Source: Nymphaea colorata
Lineage: Eukaryota > Streptophyta > Magnoliopsida > Nymphaeales > Nymphaeaceae
Assembly (NCBI RefSeq): GCF_008831285.2
Contig: NW_022204755.1
Coordinates: forward strand, 62,001 to 126,000
Direction of reading: 5' to 3'
Length of the DNA: 64,000 bases
In this document: positions 22,200 through 33,089 of the stretch, in pieces
Layout: each line of letters starts with the position of its first letter
How positions within the stretch are numbered: position 1 is the stretch's first letter
Notes under the pieces: generated by a model
Told to the model about the DNA's origin: nothing
What the model saw: only the letters and a program-made list of their open reading frames with translations
Database searches by the model: none
Program-made: the position numbers and the translations under genes

Positions 22200-23700
22200 C
22201 CCTTTTCTAGGGAAGTATTTGTTTCAACCTCATCACTTGATTCTAAAACAATTTCAGGTGGTTGTTCAATGTTTGTACAATCAGTAGTCATGACATGATC
22301 TTGGCTTTCAGTCAGTCACAAGAACAAGGGCCTTGTTCACTTTAATTTCTACTCTCAAGTGTATGATTGTCATCAATGTGAGAGGAATAACTTGAAAATG
22401 TGAGACTTTGCTCCCATACTTTCAGAATTTGAAGGGAAATTCAGTTTGATTGAAGACCATATCCCTACAAACGATTTTTTTTTTTGTTTCCAAATCAAGT
22501 AGATTGTAGCCTTTTTGTTCAATAGGATATCCAATGAGCACACCTCGCTGAACCTTGTGCTAGGGATAACTGATCGGATTCGGATTCAATATATCCTTAA
22601 TCATATCAGCTTTTTTGGATATTCAAATATTTGGATCCGAATTCAAATAAAGAAGTCATATCCGAACCCAAATCCAATTTGACGATCCGAATCTGATTTT
22701 GATATTTATATCTGAATCCAAATTTTGAACCAGATTTTGCTAATTTCGAAATTTAATAGCAGTAGATATAGGATATTTGTCTAAAAATGAATCTGATCCG
22801 AATTTGCTTCTGAATTCGATCGGATATTTATGTATATCTAAATCTGAATTCGTATATGATTGGATGTCATTTATTAAATCTGAATCCAATCTGATTTCCT
22901 AATTGGATATTTTTTTTTTTTCCATGTCCGATTTGTTCGGATCGGATTGGTCAGATATCCAATTCAATTCGATATATTGACATCCCTACATGTGACCGAA
23001 TTTTCCATGTGGTTTGAGGTTGGTGGAAAAATACAAACAACCAAACACCATATATGATTGTAACGTGGTTTTCTTTTAAATAATTTTTCAAAGGGACATT
23101 CTTTGTCAAGTTCTTTTTTTTTGGATGGGGTCCTATTTATTAAATATGTGGCTGTTAATGCATGTAAGTCCCAACATTTTAAGGGTAGACCTGACTGAAA
23201 CTTGAGAGCAGACACCACATTCAAGATGTGCTGACGCTTTCTCCCAGCTATGCGGTTTTGTTGAGGCATGTAGGTGCATGAATGTTGATGTAGGATGTCT
23301 CTATCACGGAAAAAAAAATTGTCATTTGAGAAGAACTCGGTTCCACTATCTATCCTATTTTTAACACATCTGTTTTGGACTGTTTCTCAGTCATGTTAAT
23401 GAAATGTTTAAGCAAATCACCTACTTCACGTTTATACTTCAATAGGTAAACCCACATGGCTCTTGAAAAATCATCCATAATAGACAAAAGGTAATGTGCT
23501 TGAGTATGTGATGCTTGGGAAACATTATTCCCAAGGCTTTCGTAAACAGAAACTAGCAAATCAAAAGGTTTAGCAAAACATGATTCACTTAATTTGAACA
23601 TCAATCTATATTGTTTAGCAACGCTACATACTTCACAGAAATGATTTGACAACATAATGATAGAGTCATGCTTTCAGAGCATTTGATTCTTTGAGCAGGA
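22200..23700 (-). pseudogene. Copia-3 integrase, interrupted by a MITE
   Basis: 23655-23350 reads HFCEVCSVAKQYRLMFKLSE, FAKPFDLLVSVYESLG, YLLSIMDDFSRAMWVYLLKY. 23269-22990 reads [45 protein letters not shown], then SNHMENSVT and enters the MITE. Beyond it 22560-22200 holds the GVFIGYP-type end. The catalytic Glu of N-G-x-x-E-R-K-H is Gly (IAGRK). Copia-2 also lost this Glu, but as a stop. Confidence 0.85.
22561..22988. mobile_element. hAT-like MITE inserted in Copia-3 integrase
   Basis: Left end TAGGGATAACTGATCGGATT, right end TTGACATCCCTA, giving inverted TAGGGAT termini. The interior is rich in GATCCGAATC-like words. Flanks CTTGTGC (before) and CATGTGA (after) are an imperfect 7-bp match where an 8-bp hAT duplication is expected. 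Removing it restores continuity with Copia-2. Confidence 0.8.
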
Positions 23701-23803
23701 TGGGTGCCCAAGTCTCATATGCCAACATAAAAATCTGATTGAGTGGGTTTCGTGAACCTACAGTTGTAAGAGGTGACTTGAAAATGAAGAATCCCCTGAT
23801 GAA

Positions 23804-24130
23804 TCACCCAGCCCAGTCCACGTCATGGAGATTGGGTCCGGAACAAAGCACCCAGTAGTGGGGAAAATCAAATGACGCTTGGTATTCTGAATAAATCTGC
23901 TCACTGAAATATGTTGTAAGCAAACTTTGGAAGATAATACACTTTTTGAAGAAAAATGGAAGGTGATAGAACAACTTTACCGACACATGTAGCATATATC
24001 ATTTGTTGTCCTGAACTCTAATTGAAAATGCAACAGCTAATTTTGTGTCATCTAGCATTGATTTATGGCAGCATGACATGTGGTGACTAGCACCAATATC
24101 TATTACCCTGGTGTCTAGTTTGAAGAATGA
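23804..24130 (-). pseudogene. Copia-3 protease and pre-integrase region (broken)
   Basis: Minus-strand 24130-24000 reads FKLDTRVIDIGASHHMSCC, the retropepsin active site with D-I-G-A instead of D-S-G-A, as in Copia-2. A pre-integrase stretch follows in other frames toward 23700. No intact frame spans both. Confidence 0.8.
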
Positions 24131-24232
24131 CATAGCTAGAAAGTTTATTTGGGTTACTGATTGATTTTTGAGGAGTTTTTTGAATTGAATAAATTCATCT
24201 TCAGTTAGAATTGGAGCAATGTCCTTGCTGAA

Positions 24233-25276
24233 CTATTTTCCATGCATGGAGGAGATTAAGGCATTGGAATCAGTTTTCCCTCCAACAGAGGCCTTGATAA
24301 TAGCCCCCTTGTCTAGATCTATTTTCCACCTATAAAGTTTGGAGGGGAACCATTTAATTTGAAGCATCGTTCCTTTGATGTCTTGCAATCTTGCAGTAAT
24401 TGCAGAAGTATTGTGGGTGCCTGTTTTGTTGGTTTTTGAATGCATTCAAATTTGCACTTGCTGAGAGACCAACATACTCCACAGCACTAGTTTGAAGGCG
24501 AGCTTCTCCTCTTGAAGGACCGGTGCATGTCTTTTGTAGAGAAGGCAAGGGTTGCATATGTAGAATTTGCCATCTTATAGCATTGAATGAATCATTCAAT
24601 CTCATAAGAAATTCAATCACTCTCTCTTCTTGTTGCTTTTCAGCAACCACTTTCAAGTCATTGCAAGAGCATTCCGAAAGAACATCATAGGATGAAAGCT
24701 TATGCCAATATTGTAAAATAAAGAGCAACAAATATATTTTCTTGATTCAAATGACTAATGGAGGACTTGAGTTGGTACTTATGAGGGGTTTGTGCTTTCA
24801 GTGAATAGGTCCTTTAAGTGTGCCCAGACTTCAATAGTTGTGGTGGTGTAGATGATATTGCTTGATAATTATTTTGAGATGGAGTTAAGAATCCATGAAA
24901 GACCATGTGATTGCGAAGCCTTCCACATCATGACCTCAGGAGCTGCAACGCTGGGTTTGGGAAGACTACCTTCAACAAAGGCCAAGTTGTTTTTGGTAGA
25001 CAATGCGATTCTCATAGCATGACTCCAGGTTGAGTAATTTTCACTAGTTACTAATTGTGAAACCAATATAGTACCAGGGTTGTCTGAATGATGAAGGAAA
25101 AAGAGGTTTTCAATAGTGATGATGTTGTTACCATAAGAGGACTCTGCTCCACTTGCTGAAAAAGAGTTGGAAGAATTGGGAGCCTTGCCTGTTGATGGCT
25201 TTGTATTATAGTACATAGAAATTATTTGAGTTAAGGAAGAATGCAACACAAGGAAGAGAACAGAGAATTGCTTCAT
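24233..25276 (-). pseudogene. Copia-3 gag (broken)
   Basis: 25276-24869 starts MKQFSVLFLVLHSSLTQI, a hydrophobic leader not seen in Copia-2, then GAESSYG, ENLFFLHHSDNPGTILVSQL and TSENYSTWSHAMRIALSTKN. 24731-24354 gives RVIEFLMRLNDSFNAI and a zinc knuckle CNYCKIARHQRND, where a missing base moves the final Cys (TGC) into another frame. 24445-24233 ends at MHGK followed by TAG. The slip and the stop are the same as in Copia-2. Confidence 0.85.
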
Positions 25277-25342
25277 ATTTTTCTATTGATCTTACACACC
25301 AAATACAGAAGAAAAAGTAGTACACGGTTTTTAGTGTCAACG

Positions 25343-25448
25343 ACATTTGGCTGGCTCATCTTATCCCATGATATTTGCCTGGCTTATCTTATCCCATGAC
25401 ACTCGGTTGGCTCATCTTCTCCCATGATATTTGGCTGGTTCATCCTAA
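25343..25448 (-). repeat. 28-bp tandem repeats in LTR, four units
   Basis: Plus-strand units are variants of ACATTTGGCTGGCTCATC plus TTATCCCATG: about four copies, each differing at a few bases. The same array occurs at 28927-29020. It lies in the LTR upstream of Copia-3 gag. Confidence 0.85.
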
Positions 25449-25456
25449 CAGCTACA

Positions 25457-26179
25457 CTAACCAACTGAAAATCTTATCGTTAAGATGTCAAAATAAGAAG
25501 ATAAGAAGCGAATCTTAATTTTAACACTCCCCCTCAAACTAAGTGTAGAGTTTCTTATGTTCAGTTTGGATAGAAGATGATTAAATTCTTCCTTGCCTAA
25601 GGACTTAGTGAATAAGTCTGCCAGCTGATCTTTGTTGTTAATGTAACTGGTTCTCACTACACCTTGATTTATTTTTTTTCAAACCACATGACAATCTAAA
25701 TCTATATGTTTGGTACGCTAATGAAAAACTGGATTGGTAGCAATATGCATGGCAGTCTGATTGTCGCAGTATAGATTTGTCGGTTGTAGATGTCTCACAC
25801 CTAGATCCGACAATAAGAATTTCAACCAAGTCACTTCACATACCGCATTTGCCAATGCCTTGTATTCTGCTTCTGCAAAGGAGTGAGATATTGTGGGCTG
25901 TTTTTTTGTCTTTCATGAAATTGGAGAATCACAAGAAGAACACAATAACTAGTTATTGACCTTCGCGTTTCTTGACACGCCACCCAATCATAATCACAAA
26001 ACACACTCATTTGAAGATTGGTTTGTGTGCTTAGGAGAGTACCTTCTTTGAGTCTGAGCTTTCGTTCCACTAGAAATTCCATTGGCACCCATTATACTTG
26101 CTTCGCATGTAATGTTGAGAGCATACGTTTGCTGTGAAACATAAATTACTACACTTGAACAAGCAATTTCTAAACCCAA
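25457..26179 (-). pseudogene. Copia-4 RNase H (broken)
   Basis: 26088-25831 reads VFCDYDWVACQETRRSITSY followed by CVLL, the RNase H D-x-D-W-A-x-C and TRRSTSGY motifs, then [11 protein letters not shown] where the family has S-x-x-E-A-E-Y. 25657-25457 reads SYINNKDQLADLFTKSLGKE and FNHLLSKLNIRN, the C-terminal block. Frameshifts separate the parts. Confidence 0.8.
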
Positions 26180-26760
26180 AAAATATTTAAGAGTACAGGT
26201 CTTTCACAAGAAATTTCTGACATTAAAATTGCTTAGATTTGTCAATCAGCTCCTTGTTGTTGCCCGTGAATTGGTCATGTTTGTAAGTGAATAATGTGTG
26301 TTTGGCATTTGATTGACTGAATCCAAACTCCACTAGTGCCAAAGACAATTTGTGAAACCAATTTCGAGGAGACTATTTGAGACCGTAGAGAGATTTATGT
26401 AATTTACATACTAGATTCTCCCCCTTACAGTCATATCTTGGTGGAACCTTCATATGTACTTCTTCAAGCAAATCGCCATGAAGAAAGACATTCTTCACAT
26501 CCATTTAATATACTAACCAACCATTTTCCACAGTGACTAAAAGTAAAGTTCACACAGTTACCATTTTTGCAGCTGGTACAAATGTCTCATTGTAGTCCAG
26601 TCCTTCCTATTGAGAATAACCTTCGGCGATGAGGCGTGCCATCTTGTACCGCTCAACAGTACCGTCTGATCAGAACTCGATTTTGTAAACTCACTTGCAA
26701 CCGATGGGCTTAACTCCTTGTGGTGAAGTGCTCATTCTCCAAGTGTTGTTTTCCTTTAGT
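26180..26760 (-). pseudogene. Copia-4 reverse transcriptase with catalytic box deleted
   Basis: Read on the minus strand: IGCK at about 26705, [66 protein letters not shown], then KHTLFTYKHDQFTGNNKEL and IDKSKQF. In the family a stretch with YVDD lies between the Q-F-T and G-N-N parts. Here it is absent without changing the frame at the join, so the polymerase active site is cleanly missing. Stops occur elsewhere. Confidence 0.8.
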
Positions 26761-26898
26761 ATACTAATTTCTAAGTTCATTGTGTCTCACCACTCTCTAT
26801 ATCCAACTGCCACTTCAAAGTTTTTAGGGGAGAAACGAGAAAGTGAAGTAAAGTAAGAAAGAGGGTACCTTGTGCCTTTCATTGCATTAAATGTCAAG

Positions 26899-27550
26899 TT
26901 ACCATTGGTCAAGGGAGCGGAAATAAGAGAGCAATAGAAATCCCGCATTCAGGTCCTGCAAGACACAATGAGTAGGGAAGAAAGTTACGGAAAAGTTTAG
27001 TGCCTTGCTCAATTGACTCACAGAGAGTAGGTTCACTTTCAAAGAGAAAATATACAAGGAATTTTTGAGAGTGAATGGTGGTAGTTTAACATCACTAGTT
27101 CGATGGACAGTTATTGTATGTCGATTAGGTAAGTTTATAGGTACTCGGCAGTTGGTTGGTTTTTGAAGTAGAGAGCTAACGGCACAAATGCACCGACTTG
27201 CTCCAGAATCGATAATCCAAGTAAGATGGGAGACACTATATGAGGATATATTACCTGTGAAATTGATAAAGGAAGATGGAGTTCTAACAAGTGATAAGAG
27301 TTTCTGATACTCATCCATAGTGAATGAAGGCACAACTTCCTTGGAAGTTTGACCGTTTCTGCCAGAGAAACTAGTACCATTGCTTGCATGGAGGTCCACC
27401 CGCCTTTGATTATGAATGGTAGCTGCAGCTAGTGGTGGTCGAAAGTTGGGATCATGGAATCGATGTCCTCGAGGATAGCCATTCAACTTGAAATATTTAT
27501 CTTTCACATGACCTGTGTTATGACAATAGCTACAGATTGGTCATCTTTGA
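26899..27550 (-). pseudogene. Copia-4 zinc knuckle and protease
   Basis: A knuckle CSYCHNTGHVKDKY at about 27535-27494 has the final Cys as Tyr. It is followed by FKLNGYPRGHRFHDPNFRPP. The open frame 27507-26899 (202 residues, the longest in the window) contains LTWIIDSGASRCICAVSSLL, the retropepsin active site with an intact D-S-G-A, and VNLLSVSQLSKALNFSVTF, the pre-integrase lead-in. It stops at 26899 and RT remains follow, so integrase was lost by deletion. Confidence 0.9.
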
Positions 27551-27762
27551 TGTCTTTCTTTATTTCATTGAAACTTGAAACTTTGTTCAAGTTATGTTGC
27601 TTTGGGAATATGATTGTGTGATATTGCCAAGGTGGTGTGAGAGGCTGACAGCGTGAATCTTGCTTTATGCAGTTGTTCCTCCTGCAAGACTAGAGCACAT
27701 AATTTGTTTACTGTGGATAAGGGACAAGCAATAAAATCTGTCCTCTAATAGCATCATATGAG

Positions 27763-28337
27763 TCATTCAGGAACTGAATTACACGTTCTCTTTGGATTTG
27801 ATCTGAATAATTTTTTATGCCCCAACATGGACGCAGACACAGAATTGTAGTAATTTAATTCTTCCCAAAGCACTTTGATTTTTATACAATATGTTTTGTA
27901 TAATATGTAGTAACAGACATGGACTCTTGTTGTAATCGATGTATTGAACTGTGTAGCTGAAAGACTCTTGGTGCAAGACTCTGAGTATATCTTTCTTTTA
28001 ACTCCTTCCATATTACTTGATCTGAGGTAGCATAAGCGATGCTAGCATGAATCCATGCTAGAGCCAAATTGTTACATCGTACCCACAACATAGGATTATG
28101 TTCATCCTCTTTAGGCTCTTTGATAGTCCCATCAACGAATCCTAACTTGTTTTTGGCTGATAGAGCCACGATCATGACTCTGCTCCAGATTGCATAGTTA
28201 TCACCGATAAGTGGTTGAGATACTAACCCACTTCCAAAATTATCCGAATGATGCAAATAGAAGAGATCAAATATCACCTGGGCATTTTCATGGCCATTGA
28301 TATTTCCTGACTCATTGTTCTTTCCTTTGTCGGCCAT
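27763..28337 (-). pseudogene. Copia-4 gag N-terminal region
   Basis: From the ATG at 28337: MADKGKNNESGNINGHENAQ, DLFYLHHSDNFGSGLVSQPL, GDNYAIWSRVMIVALSAKNK, LGFVDGTIKEP, WVRCNNLALAWIHASIAYAT, LKERYTQSLAPRVFQLHSSI, SVTTYYTK. This is the standard plant copia gag N-terminal domain, open for 151 codons. A frameshift near 27890 and decayed sequence follow to the knuckle. Confidence 0.9.
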
Positions 28338-28645
28338 GACTCCTCCTTAATGCTGAGGACTCAATACCCGACTTCCCATGCAAAGGAGAAGAAAAAACGC
28401 CACAGGAAAGATGGTGGAAATCTGGATATTCTGGCTAGCTTGATCACGTCACAGGTCGAGCAGGAGTCACGACAGCCTGACGATGCTGTTTGACCCTTTT
28501 GGGGCCCAATGGGGGTCGACACCAGTGGTGGCAAGTGAAGAAATAGAGGGCAACAAGAAACTTGAAACAAAGAGAGGGACGGCCACGAATTCAAGGATTC
28601 CAGCTGTGAGAGGCTACCTCAGTGATCGAGCTTGGCTTGTTAGGT

Positions 28646-28855
28646 TCACCTTCCTTTGGGGATGCTGTCCATGAAGTTTGACAGGAAAAGGTGGTCGGCA
28701 TCGCAAACAGTAGTGAAAGGGGCAGGTTCACCGAAGAACCACTCTACAGAATGCAGGGAATCCTCCAATCGTAGGGATTGGATCGATGCTTGCTCGAACT
28801 GTTCTGGGATGACTGTTGGAGGATCGTGGAAGGCCAGCAATGCTACCTGAACCAC
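28646..28855 (-). pseudogene. 69-residue coding-like leader upstream of Copia-4 gag
   Basis: The frame reads MVQVALLAFHDPPTVIPEQF, EQASIQSLRLEDSLHSVEWF, FGEPAPFTTVCDADHLFLSN, then FMDSIPKGR and stop. Composition is protein-like and the local GC content is higher than the surroundings (28480-28860). It begins within a primer-binding-site-like sequence (TGGTTCAGGTAGCA) at the end of the LTR. It could be a captured gene piece or an unusual leader ORF. I do not recognise it. Confidence 0.3.
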
Positions 28856-29243
28856 TGGATGCTAGAAACAGTGCACGTGATTAAGAAAGTCACTAGTTTA
28901 AGTCACCACGGTTTTTGGTTTCAACGACATTTGCCTGGCTCATCTTATCCCACTACATTCGGCTGGCTCATCTTCACCCATGACATTCGGCTGGCTCATC
29001 TTCACCCACGATATTTGGCATCGTGCTCTTCTTCCTTTCACATATTTATACTCTTTTTTGTACAAAATCAAATACAGGCATGAAAGAATATTTTCTATTA
29101 CACAGAATCATGCCTTCAACCTTCTAGAGAATTCTACATGCGTGACAAAGAACACCACAATTCAATTTTACACCTTTACAATAGGTGTAAAGAAAACAAA
29201 GTTAATACATAGCTTTAAGAATTAGTTTTCATTTTTGTAACAG
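28850..29243 (-). repeat. LTR copy with 28-bp repeat array (28927-29020)
   Basis: On the minus strand it starts TGTTACAAAAATGAAAACTA at 29243, matches the LTRs at 11033 (plus), 20591 and 33325 (minus), and contains AGAGTATAAATATGTGAAAG with a TATA box near 29045. Then come three to four 28-bp units and AAAAACCGTG, as at 25330. It could be the outer part of the Copia-3 5' LTR, separated from 25343-25448 by Copia-4, or the 5' LTR of a hybrid element. Confidence 0.65.
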
Positions 29244-29760
29244 ATCCCTAGAATCAGAAGGCCCTAACATTCTTCCGTTTGAGCTTCACAGCCTCTTGAA
29301 AGTTGGAAATTGCTAAATCATACTTTCTCTAGTAAATCTCTTTAGAAGAGGACGACAACGTTGATGATGGTGGAGTTGGCAACAACAGCTCATGAGGCGG
29401 CCTGCAACACACTTTACACTTAAGAGAGGAAATAAACTCTCTACCCCTTCTTCATGTACTCCCCATCCCTGTTTCCATCACTGAGAAGCTCTCTACCTCT
29501 CTCTCTCTCAAGTGTTTAGTATAGTGTCGATGACATGGGTGGATATTCAAAGCTGGTTATATGCCCAGGCTTGTGCACAGGCTCCCATGGATGCCAAGTA
29601 CCCAAAAAGTAGGCTAAGGAGCTAGTACAAGTGGGCAGGGGGCACTTGTCATTTTCTTAAAGGCTATGCACCATACATGTAACCAGATGTCGTGGGTCTT
29701 GATGAAAAATGCAGCTATAAAATTAAGAAGGCTTATGAACAAAATGTCAGTTGCAGTGGA
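29244..29760 (-). repeat. Shared flank upstream of LTR, copy 2
   Basis: Reverse complement of 10560-11032, including the TPR-like fragment at 29262-29395 (frame DLAISNFQEAVKLKRKNVRA, with a TAG upstream of it and an early stop after AF). Confidence 0.8.
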
Positions 29761-29819
29761 TCTGGAGGTGGCCCAAACCTTGTCAAGTGCTCGACCAAGT
29801 TTGCATTGGTTTTAGATTA

Positions 29820-30139
29820 GGATGATATTAATTGAAATTGGGGATTCAAATTTGGGTTCAGATTTATAAATTTACAATAATGTAGAATAAAATATATTAT
29901 TTAGATCCGGATCAATAAATTTGGGTTTAGATATCCATTATCCTTTTTTTTCTGGTATCTGATTGGGTATCTATTTGATGCTGAGTCTCAATCTGAATTT
30001 AATCGGATGCCAATTTTTAATACTGAATCTGATCTGATTTTTTATTTGGATATCAAATTACTCTTTTTTTCATATCTGATTTTTCTAAAAAAAACTTGAT
30101 CTAGTATTTGATCTGAATCTGATTCATTGACATCCCTAA
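29820..30139 (-). mobile_element. hAT-like MITE
   Basis: On the minus strand it starts TAGGGATGTCAATGAATC at 30139. It is the inverted counterpart of 10159-10480 and the same family as 22561-22988 and 60081-60490. The other end is not sharply defined. Confidence 0.6.
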
Positions 30140-30172
30140 TAACCTCCAGACCAAAGACTAATAGAAATTATC

Positions 30173-31560
30173 AAATAGATAAATTGTTTTTAATTGAATG
30201 AATCACCTTATGTTGAGAAGATTCAAGAGGCATTGAGCCTAGGAACACTAATTTCTTTTGAATATTTTATTGCAATACAATATAGAGTCGATAAATATAA
30301 AAGAAGTAGGTTTTTGCTATTCGTATGTGGATTCTTTTTCAATGAATTACATGAATTACATATTGCAATACAATATAGAGCCTAGGAACATTCTCTCTTT
30401 TTCATGAATTACATGAATGTTGAGAACTAGGTTTTTGCTATTCGTATCTGGATTGTTTTTCAATACATGATAAAGTAGGTAATCTAGTTATGGTCCTTTC
30501 TCTTGTGAGCTCTCTAGTTCCATTGATGTACATGCCTCGCATGCAACCTTGCTGTTGATTGTGAAACATGAACTTTGTAGTGGTTCATCTCTGTCAACCT
30601 ATTGCAAGGTTTTAAGATCAAGCTACTGATATTGTTCCCAAGAAACAAATTAAAAATGTGAAGGATGAATTGGTAAGAAAACTGACTTCTTTATTTGATA
30701 ATGGACATATAATAGTTGAAGACGTATAAAACCTTTTTGTCATGTTAGTTTCCCCTTTCTTCCATTCTGTCTTAGTTGAAAATTAGTCATATACCATTAT
30801 ATACCTATATACAATAATATCAATTACTCATTGTTATTTAATACAATAACATCTAACGGTATTAATTTGTACATGCTGCCATGTTCGGTCGTTGACAGCA
30901 TGATGGCCTAATTTGACTGTTATTACTTATTGGTATAGCAATTAAAGAACTTATGTTTTTGAAAGTATAAATATTTATCTGTTCCGGTGATGGAAAATAC
31001 ACAGCAGAATGCATGCACCATTTGACGCCACATGGTGAACAATGATTGGAAAATGCACAGCTCGAATTTGTTGTTTATGATGCCCATACATTCTTCTGCT
31101 GAGCTTTCTTCCAGTTCATTGTCCATGAAAAGAAATATATTGTGGATGTACTCATATTCCCAATCTTATCCTTTCCACATTTTTTACAGTTACCGCTTTG
31201 TTAGTCTTGTAAATTGTATTCGATGTTTTTTAAATATGATGATTTAGGGAAACCTCTACCAAGTTGCATCACATGCACTAGTATTGAACTCTTGACCTTC
31301 ATCATGATCTTTAGCGTGTTTATTTATTCCAATTTAATGATTAATTAGTGTTGGTCTTCAATTTGGATCTGCTATATCTACAGTTGCATTCTGTGTAAAA
31401 CAACACTATTTTTTTATGTCTTTTACATTTTTCAATATGTAACCTGCATGTGCTTCAGATTCTGAGTGGCCTTTCTTCTTTGATCCACAAAATGTTCACG
31501 TGAAGAGGGGAGTTTCTAGTGTGTATGTTTTTCTTTGTGGCTTTTGTAGCTTTTATATGT
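30173..31560. repeat. Dispersed duplication, copy 2 (partner 4421-5846)
   Basis: Same order of landmarks as 4421-5846. This copy has an extra internal duplication near 30245-30440: ATTGCAATACAATATAGAG and TAGGTTTTTGCTATTCGTAT each occur twice. No coding capacity is conserved. Confidence 0.8.
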
Positions 31561-31852
31561 TGTATCCAGAAATGGCTAGAGCATTGCTTCATTTTCACTT
31601 ATTCATTAATTTTTCATTTTATATGTGAGATGCTGTACACGATTTATAACTTGATGGTGGATGTTTTTGAGATGTTTCAATCTTCACAGCTGCATTTGTA
31701 AGTTGTAAATAATTTTCTGATGACATTTTAAGACAACTCTCACCAGAAATGACATGTAGTTGAACTTGCATATTGCCTAAAAGTCTGACTTGTTTTTTTG
31801 TTCGTTTTTCCATCTGTATTTTTGTTAATCCAAAATCTGATGCATGGAGTGT

Positions 31853-31886
<34 letters not shown>

Positions 31887-33079
31887 CTCTCTCTCTCTAT
31901 TTGTTTCAGTATTCTATGTTTTTGTTTGTTGGTATCGATCTAGATTATCTACTTGAAACCGTCCGACTTTCAAATTAGGAAAAACTGGCTTACCTACTAT
32001 AGAAGCGGCATTTTGTTTTGTTTTCAAAAGAAAAAGGGGACCTATAGCAGTGAAGAAATCACTGCTGTAAGAACTTCTAGCAAGGACTTCTACCATTGTC
32101 AATAACTCAACAAGTTGTTACCAATGATATTATTGGCAATGACCCTTGGCCTAACAAAAGACTTTTCTCTGTGCTGTAAAGGGCAAGGTCAACCTTATCT
32201 ATTCGCTAGAGCAAGAGTATTTGCCAATAAGTTTATTGGCAACTGCATTATGACTATTGGCTATGGTCAAATGCGTTGCCAATAGCATATATTATAGTTG
32301 TGGTTATACACAAGCGGGCTAGAGCCCAACTCTGCTCATGTCTTGTCATGCTCGAGCTATTGTGCTTTAAAGGGTCAGTTCAAACTCCACTCAACAAACC
32401 AAGACCTAGCTTGTGCTCGACACTGAACCTTAAGCAAAGTATCCTGTGACAGGAATAAAATTGTCAGACTCAAGGCTTGTTTAAGCAAGAACAGTATTTT
32501 TATAGTAACCTATGATAGGTTAATCTAATGATCAACCTTCAGATGAACATAAGCTGAGACTTTATAGTCTGCCTCCCAGGATTTCCTGAATCCCAGCAGC
32601 GGTTATCGCCAAAGAGAATTTTTGGCTGGTTCGTAAATGGTAACAAAATAAACTTTTGAATTTCATTTTAATGAAATCTTTTATTTTGGAAATGAGTTTT
32701 TCAATTTAATCTGGCTTGCAGTTACGAGATGAAGGATAGGGCTCAGGGCCACTATCCAACATAATTAACAACCAAATTGAAGCGCCCAATTTGACATTTT
32801 TTTGTAACGATTTGTACCAGTGCAAAAGAAATCTAGCCATATAAAGAACTTTTGGGAAAAGAGGAGGCAGGGCTATAGAAAAATGCATCAATGTCTTTTT
32901 TGGCCCCTCAAAATAATGCATCAACCTGTTGCGCATCATCACAAGCCAACACTCCTCATCCGCCACCACTCCTTTCCTCCCCTTGCAATATCTTGTGAGT
33001 TTCAGATGACGCACAAGAGAAAATCAGGGCTGCCACGGAATCAACAGGGCATAACCGAGGAGGCTGGGAATGGATGGAA
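31561..33079. other. No gene seen; CT microsatellite and short palindromes
   Basis: A (CT)n tract fills 31855-31899. AGCAGTGAAGAAATCACTGC near 32047 is a short hairpin. Between 32130 and 32290 TTGGCAA/TTGCCAA recurs in both orientations, which may be a decayed MITE. 32706-33014 is open on both strands without a recognisable domain. Confidence 0.45.
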
Positions 33080-33089
33080 CAGAGCATCA

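Larger units (their letters stand above)
20430..25450 (-). mobile_element. Copia-3: Ty1-copia element split by a MITE
   Basis: The minus-strand order is 5' LTR remnant (25290-25450), gag, protease, integrase, RT, RNase H, polypurine tract, 3' LTR. All genes are broken. A 428-bp MITE (22561-22988) interrupts the integrase. Copia-4 lies directly upstream, in or next to the 5' LTR. Sequence and lesions are shared with Copia-2. Confidence 0.9.
25450..28370 (-). mobile_element. Copia-4: degenerate Ty1-copia element
   Basis: Minus-strand gag (28337-27763), zinc knuckle and protease (27550-26899), RT (26760-26230), RNase H (26179-25457) are present; integrase is entirely missing. A polypurine tract GAGGGGGAG at 25527-25535 is followed by a 3' LTR start TGTTAAAATTAAG at 25526 downward. 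Upstream of gag, 28352-28367 resembles a degenerate primer binding site. Its protein sequence is a different family from Copia-2/3. Confidence 0.85.

Noticed and set aside
24869-25276. Signal peptide on Copia-3 gag (MKQFSVLFLVLHSS)
   Set aside because: Copia-2 starts its gag differently, and the segment lies in the decayed leader. A secreted gag is implausible, so chance upstream extension is more likely.
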